A stretch of DNA of 64,000 nucleotides from the NCBI GenBank assembly GCA_963995505.1, contig OZ023184.1, forward strand, positions 16,986,228-17,050,227, in the 5' to 3' direction. This DNA is from Hypericum androsaemum (taxonomy: Eukaryota; Streptophyta; Magnoliopsida; Malpighiales; Hypericaceae). Made by a program: the position numbers and the translations under genes. The notes under the pieces are model-generated. The model saw only the letters and a program-made list of their open reading frames with translations, did no database searches and had not been told where the DNA came from. This document shows, one piece after another, positions 61,078 to 64,000 of the stretch. Position 1 is the first letter of the stretch, and each line of letters begins with the position of its first letter.

Positions 61078-61455
61078 GTTCAATTTTGTTGTTGATAGTC
61101 AAATATTCAAGTTCTAATTTTTGATTTTTGTGTTTATGATGTTATATATGTATGTTTGTGTATGAAAGTCAATAAGGAATAAATGTGACAATTAATTAAT
61201 ATGATTGACTACTATTTTTTCTACTGAATCAGATTGACTAATATTTTAAGAAGATAAGATTTTTTTTTTAAATATGGTAAGAATTAAATGTTAATATTGA
61301 CTCAAAGAGATTCTTAGAATATGATACTTAAATATTTTTCTATGAAAAAGTACTTATATTGTCTAAAGCATTAGATTGCACGAGATTGTATTAGTCAGTC
61401 TCTGTAAAAATTTATGTCGCCATAAAATCCTGTGAAAATAACATTGATAGAGAAA

Positions 61456-61700
61456 AAATGTCAAAATGATAAAACTAAAGAAATAAAAACAAAAAGTCAA
61501 GAAAAATTTAAAAATGTGCAAGGCCCTCCTCTAGGCGAGAAAGCTTCTCACCATGAATAACACAAGGACATTATGCCCTTCTCATGTCGACCAGTTTCAT
61601 CACTATGATCAAGACAGAGGATAAAATATTATCGTCACGTTGACCAGCCTTTCACTCATCCAACATCGACCAAAAATCTTCCCCTCCCATCGACTAAGTC
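61456..61700. repeat. Flank duplicated with 11920-12180
   Basis: Partner of the flank of copy A (see 11920-12180). Homology ends at about 61700 with CCCATCGACTAA. Confidence 0.7.
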
Positions 61701-62300
61701 TCCACTCTGCCCAGGCCAAAGCACATCATCCAACATGTTATGAGAACCGGAAGTATGGCAAGCCAGATATATCAAGTCCAACATGTCGCATCTAGAAATC
61801 CGGGGCCAAACTTCACCACCGTTCCTCTTATAATTTTCAAAGGACATCCACAACCACATTCCCCTCTCAAAAAATAGCGATACTATAAACTCCATTTCCC
61901 CAAGCTTAGCTAGGACATGTTGTGAAATCTTCATGGAACTAATAACTGTCTATCCTGAAACCATAACTTCCGCCACCCCTTACTATAAGCAAACTCCATG
62001 ACCATCAACGAATCAAATGATTCTTCCTTGAAGGTAAAATTGATCCCCAATATTTTCACAAAGCAGTCCTGCACAAAACATGTTGAATTCCAAAAAATTC
62101 TTCCAGCCAGAGAAGAACTAGGTGAACCCATGGCACTAGTCCAATCTGGAAATAGGCGATGCCACAAAACCTCCTTGATATTGGGTACTCGCCCTGGGTG
62201 ACGAAGAACTTCAACTGCATTTCCCCAAGCTTAGCTAGCACCTATAGCCACCTGTTCTATATCTCCATGGAACTAATGATTGTCTATCCTGAAACAGGAA
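61700..62300 (-). pseudogene. LINE reverse-transcriptase/RNase H fragment
   Basis: The minus frame 61931-62167 contains FDSLMVMEFAYSKGWRKLWFQ, resembling the RNase H domain of plant LINEs, with a partner at 20540-20860. Parts at about 61890-61970 and 62218-62300 repeat each other, so the fragment has an internal duplication. It is broken by stops and lacks catalytic context. Confidence 0.45.
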
Positions 62301-62458
62301 AAAAAAAATATATATATATATATATATAAAGTCACTTTCTAACCATAACTTCTGCCACCCCTTACTATAAGCAAACTACACGACTATTGGTTTTGAATAC
62401 TTGAAACTAGTGACTTGCTTAAAAGAAAAGAGAGAGAGAGAAAACCTAATTTTTTCTG

Positions 62459-64000
62459 ATGGAGCGTCCGGCTACTCCTCCATGGTGTGGTAAGAAGGTG
62501 AAACAAGGATCTAGAGAAACGGCAGCGGGTTTCCAACCTACATTGGCGGTCCAGGGTCAAGGCCCTTCGATCGATAAGCGTCGGAGGAAATTGTCCTTCA
62601 AGGACATTACGATGGGCGATTCGGAGGAGCTACCTGTAAACAACGATAGTCAATTTTTTGCGTTCGATCCAGAGGAGAAGGTCTCGAGTGATCGAAAGGG
62701 GAAGATGACGAAGATCAGATTTGCCCAACCATCCGGGTGACCAAGGAGGAGAAGATTGCCATGAGAAGATCTTGGTGGAAGACTCTTATCATCAAGGTCC
62801 TTGATTATAAGGTAGCATAGTTCTACTTGAAATGGTGGTTGGCTTCTTTTAGGTTAATTGACTTGGGATCTGGCTTTTATGAGGTTATTCCGGCCTCTGA
62901 TGAAGAGTATAACCATATCTTGACCTTGGATGATTGTGGATCACTATGTGACGGTTCAAAGGTGGGTCCCAAATTTTGATCCAGAATCTGCTTGTGCTAC
63001 AAAAGTGGTTGCGTGGGTCCGTATTTCGAATCTAGCTATGGAGTTCTACCAACCAAACTTCCTCATCAACCTGGCTAAGAGGATTGGGCGTCCGATTCAG
63101 ATTGATACCATGACAGAAGAGTGTCAAAGAGGCAGATTTTCTCGAGTCTGTATGGAAGTTGACTTAACTAAGCCTTTATTTGGGTGATTTAGAGTGTGTC
63201 GTCGAGTGCATATGGTTCAATATGAGGGCTTACACTTAATTTTCTTTCGATGTGGTCGCTATGGTCACTTGACGGCAACGTGCAAAGCCCTAATGGAAGA
63301 GGAACATCAAAAAGGTGTGGAGGAGCTACCGTCAACAGAATCCTGGCTTCCACCAAAGCCAGTAGCGTGATCAGAATTAGAGTCAAAGTTTGGTGATTGG
63401 ATGTTAGTCCACAAGAAAATAAAGGGGTAGAAAGTACCAAGGCCAACCTCAACGTATGGATAGCAATGGTATGGATAAGGGCAAGGTTGACAATGGTAAA
63501 GAGAAGGTTGGAAATATGATTAATCGAGGGTCTAACTTCGAGGTCCTGGCAGAAGTTCAATCAGAGAGCCTTACTGAGGAGTTAAATAAAGAGAAACTAG
63601 AAGACTAGAGGGTTTCTGACACACCTAACAACACTTCTAATGCCAAGGATAGGAATGGAGGACTCCGCACCCGTGAGTCTCAGAAACCACATGCTGCCAG
63701 CGATGTAGGCCCCTCAAAGAAACTTGTTACGAGTCAACCAAAAGCCTCACAAAGTGCATCTAAGTCTGCCAAGCCTAAGCCAAATAATGCATATACATCT
63801 TAGCAGACTGGAAATGCTACACAGAAGAAGAACCTCACAAATAATAAAGCCTCACAACCGTAGGGGAAAGGACCGAGTCCTAAAATACCAGAGGCGAACA
63901 AATACCTCATCAATGCCAAAGGGAACCCTCCTGGGGATCCAAGAGCTAGGGGTATGGAGACGACACTAATGGACACAAAAGCCAGACTAGAACAAGATAA
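62459..64000 (+). pseudogene. LINE ORF1 (DUF4283 and CCHC), cut by the window end
   Basis: The ATG at 62459 starts MERPATPPWCGKKVKQGSRE. After a frame change near 62730 the DUF4283 pattern follows: VTKEEKIAMRRSWWKTLIIK, SASDEEYNHILT-like text, then VVAWVRISNLAMEFYQPNF and CQRGRFSRVCMEVDLTKPL up to 63185. Next is a zinc knuckle of the CX2CX4HX4C type (FFRCGRYGHLTATC) near 63245. Such ORF1 proteins bind the element RNA. Stops and at least two frameshifts are present. The C-terminal part is a degraded Ser/Lys-rich tail, and the endonuclease-RT ORF would lie beyond the window. Confidence 0.8.

Overview
This is plant nuclear DNA, almost certainly from a flowering plant. The genes have many small exons with GT/AG introns and AT-rich introns and spacers. 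The repeats are the usual plant ones: Ty1/copia and non-coding LTR elements, L1-type LINEs, Mutator-like terminal-inverted-repeat (TIR) elements and MITEs. The conserved protein families (neprosin-type peptidases, F-box/kelch, PPR) are plant families. I could not fix the species.

The backbone is a tandem array of neprosin-domain (DUF239, glutamic peptidase G3) genes, all on the minus strand. Copy A (991-11168) is a wreck split by insertions. Copy B (30903-33527) and copy C (44215-46856) are intact seven-exon genes of about 414 and 416 residues with every intron in phase 0. A last-exon fragment E lies at 57593-57840. Copy D (58457-61077) is open in every exon but has lost the GT donor of intron 2. 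B and C sit in a segmental duplication that also carries about 1 kb of 3' flank. A and D share their distal 5' flank (11920-12180 and 61456-61700).

Over this array lie insertions that can be read in order. A 7.6-kb TIR element (2524-10135) sits in intron 3 of A. It contains a LINE with a 12-bp target duplication and a 1.9-kb AAGGCAAG-type minisatellite. A 335-bp MITE with a 9-bp duplication sits in exon 4 of A. A copia element (14605-19297) interrupts a first exon that reads through on both sides. A non-coding LTR element lies at 21703-25641 (duplication CATTG). A MITE at 36601-36859 has its empty site preserved in the paralogous segment. A second copia element (37790-44115) is inserted just 3' of neprosin C. 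Further right are a 326-bp MITE, two long-TIR elements, a degraded PPR gene between repeats, a 1540-bp solo LTR (duplication GTGAA), and a LINE ORF1 that runs off the window end.

The likely working genes are neprosins B and C: secreted proteins with a signal peptide, an activation peptide and a catalytic neprosin domain. Everything else recognised is mobile or broken. The most unusual signal is in the second copia element. The sequence directly after its 5' LTR, where a tRNA primer site belongs, is instead an exact 15-nt reverse complement of a segment of the LTR itself. Its single 1296-codon reading frame is broken only by stops that look like C-to-T decay.
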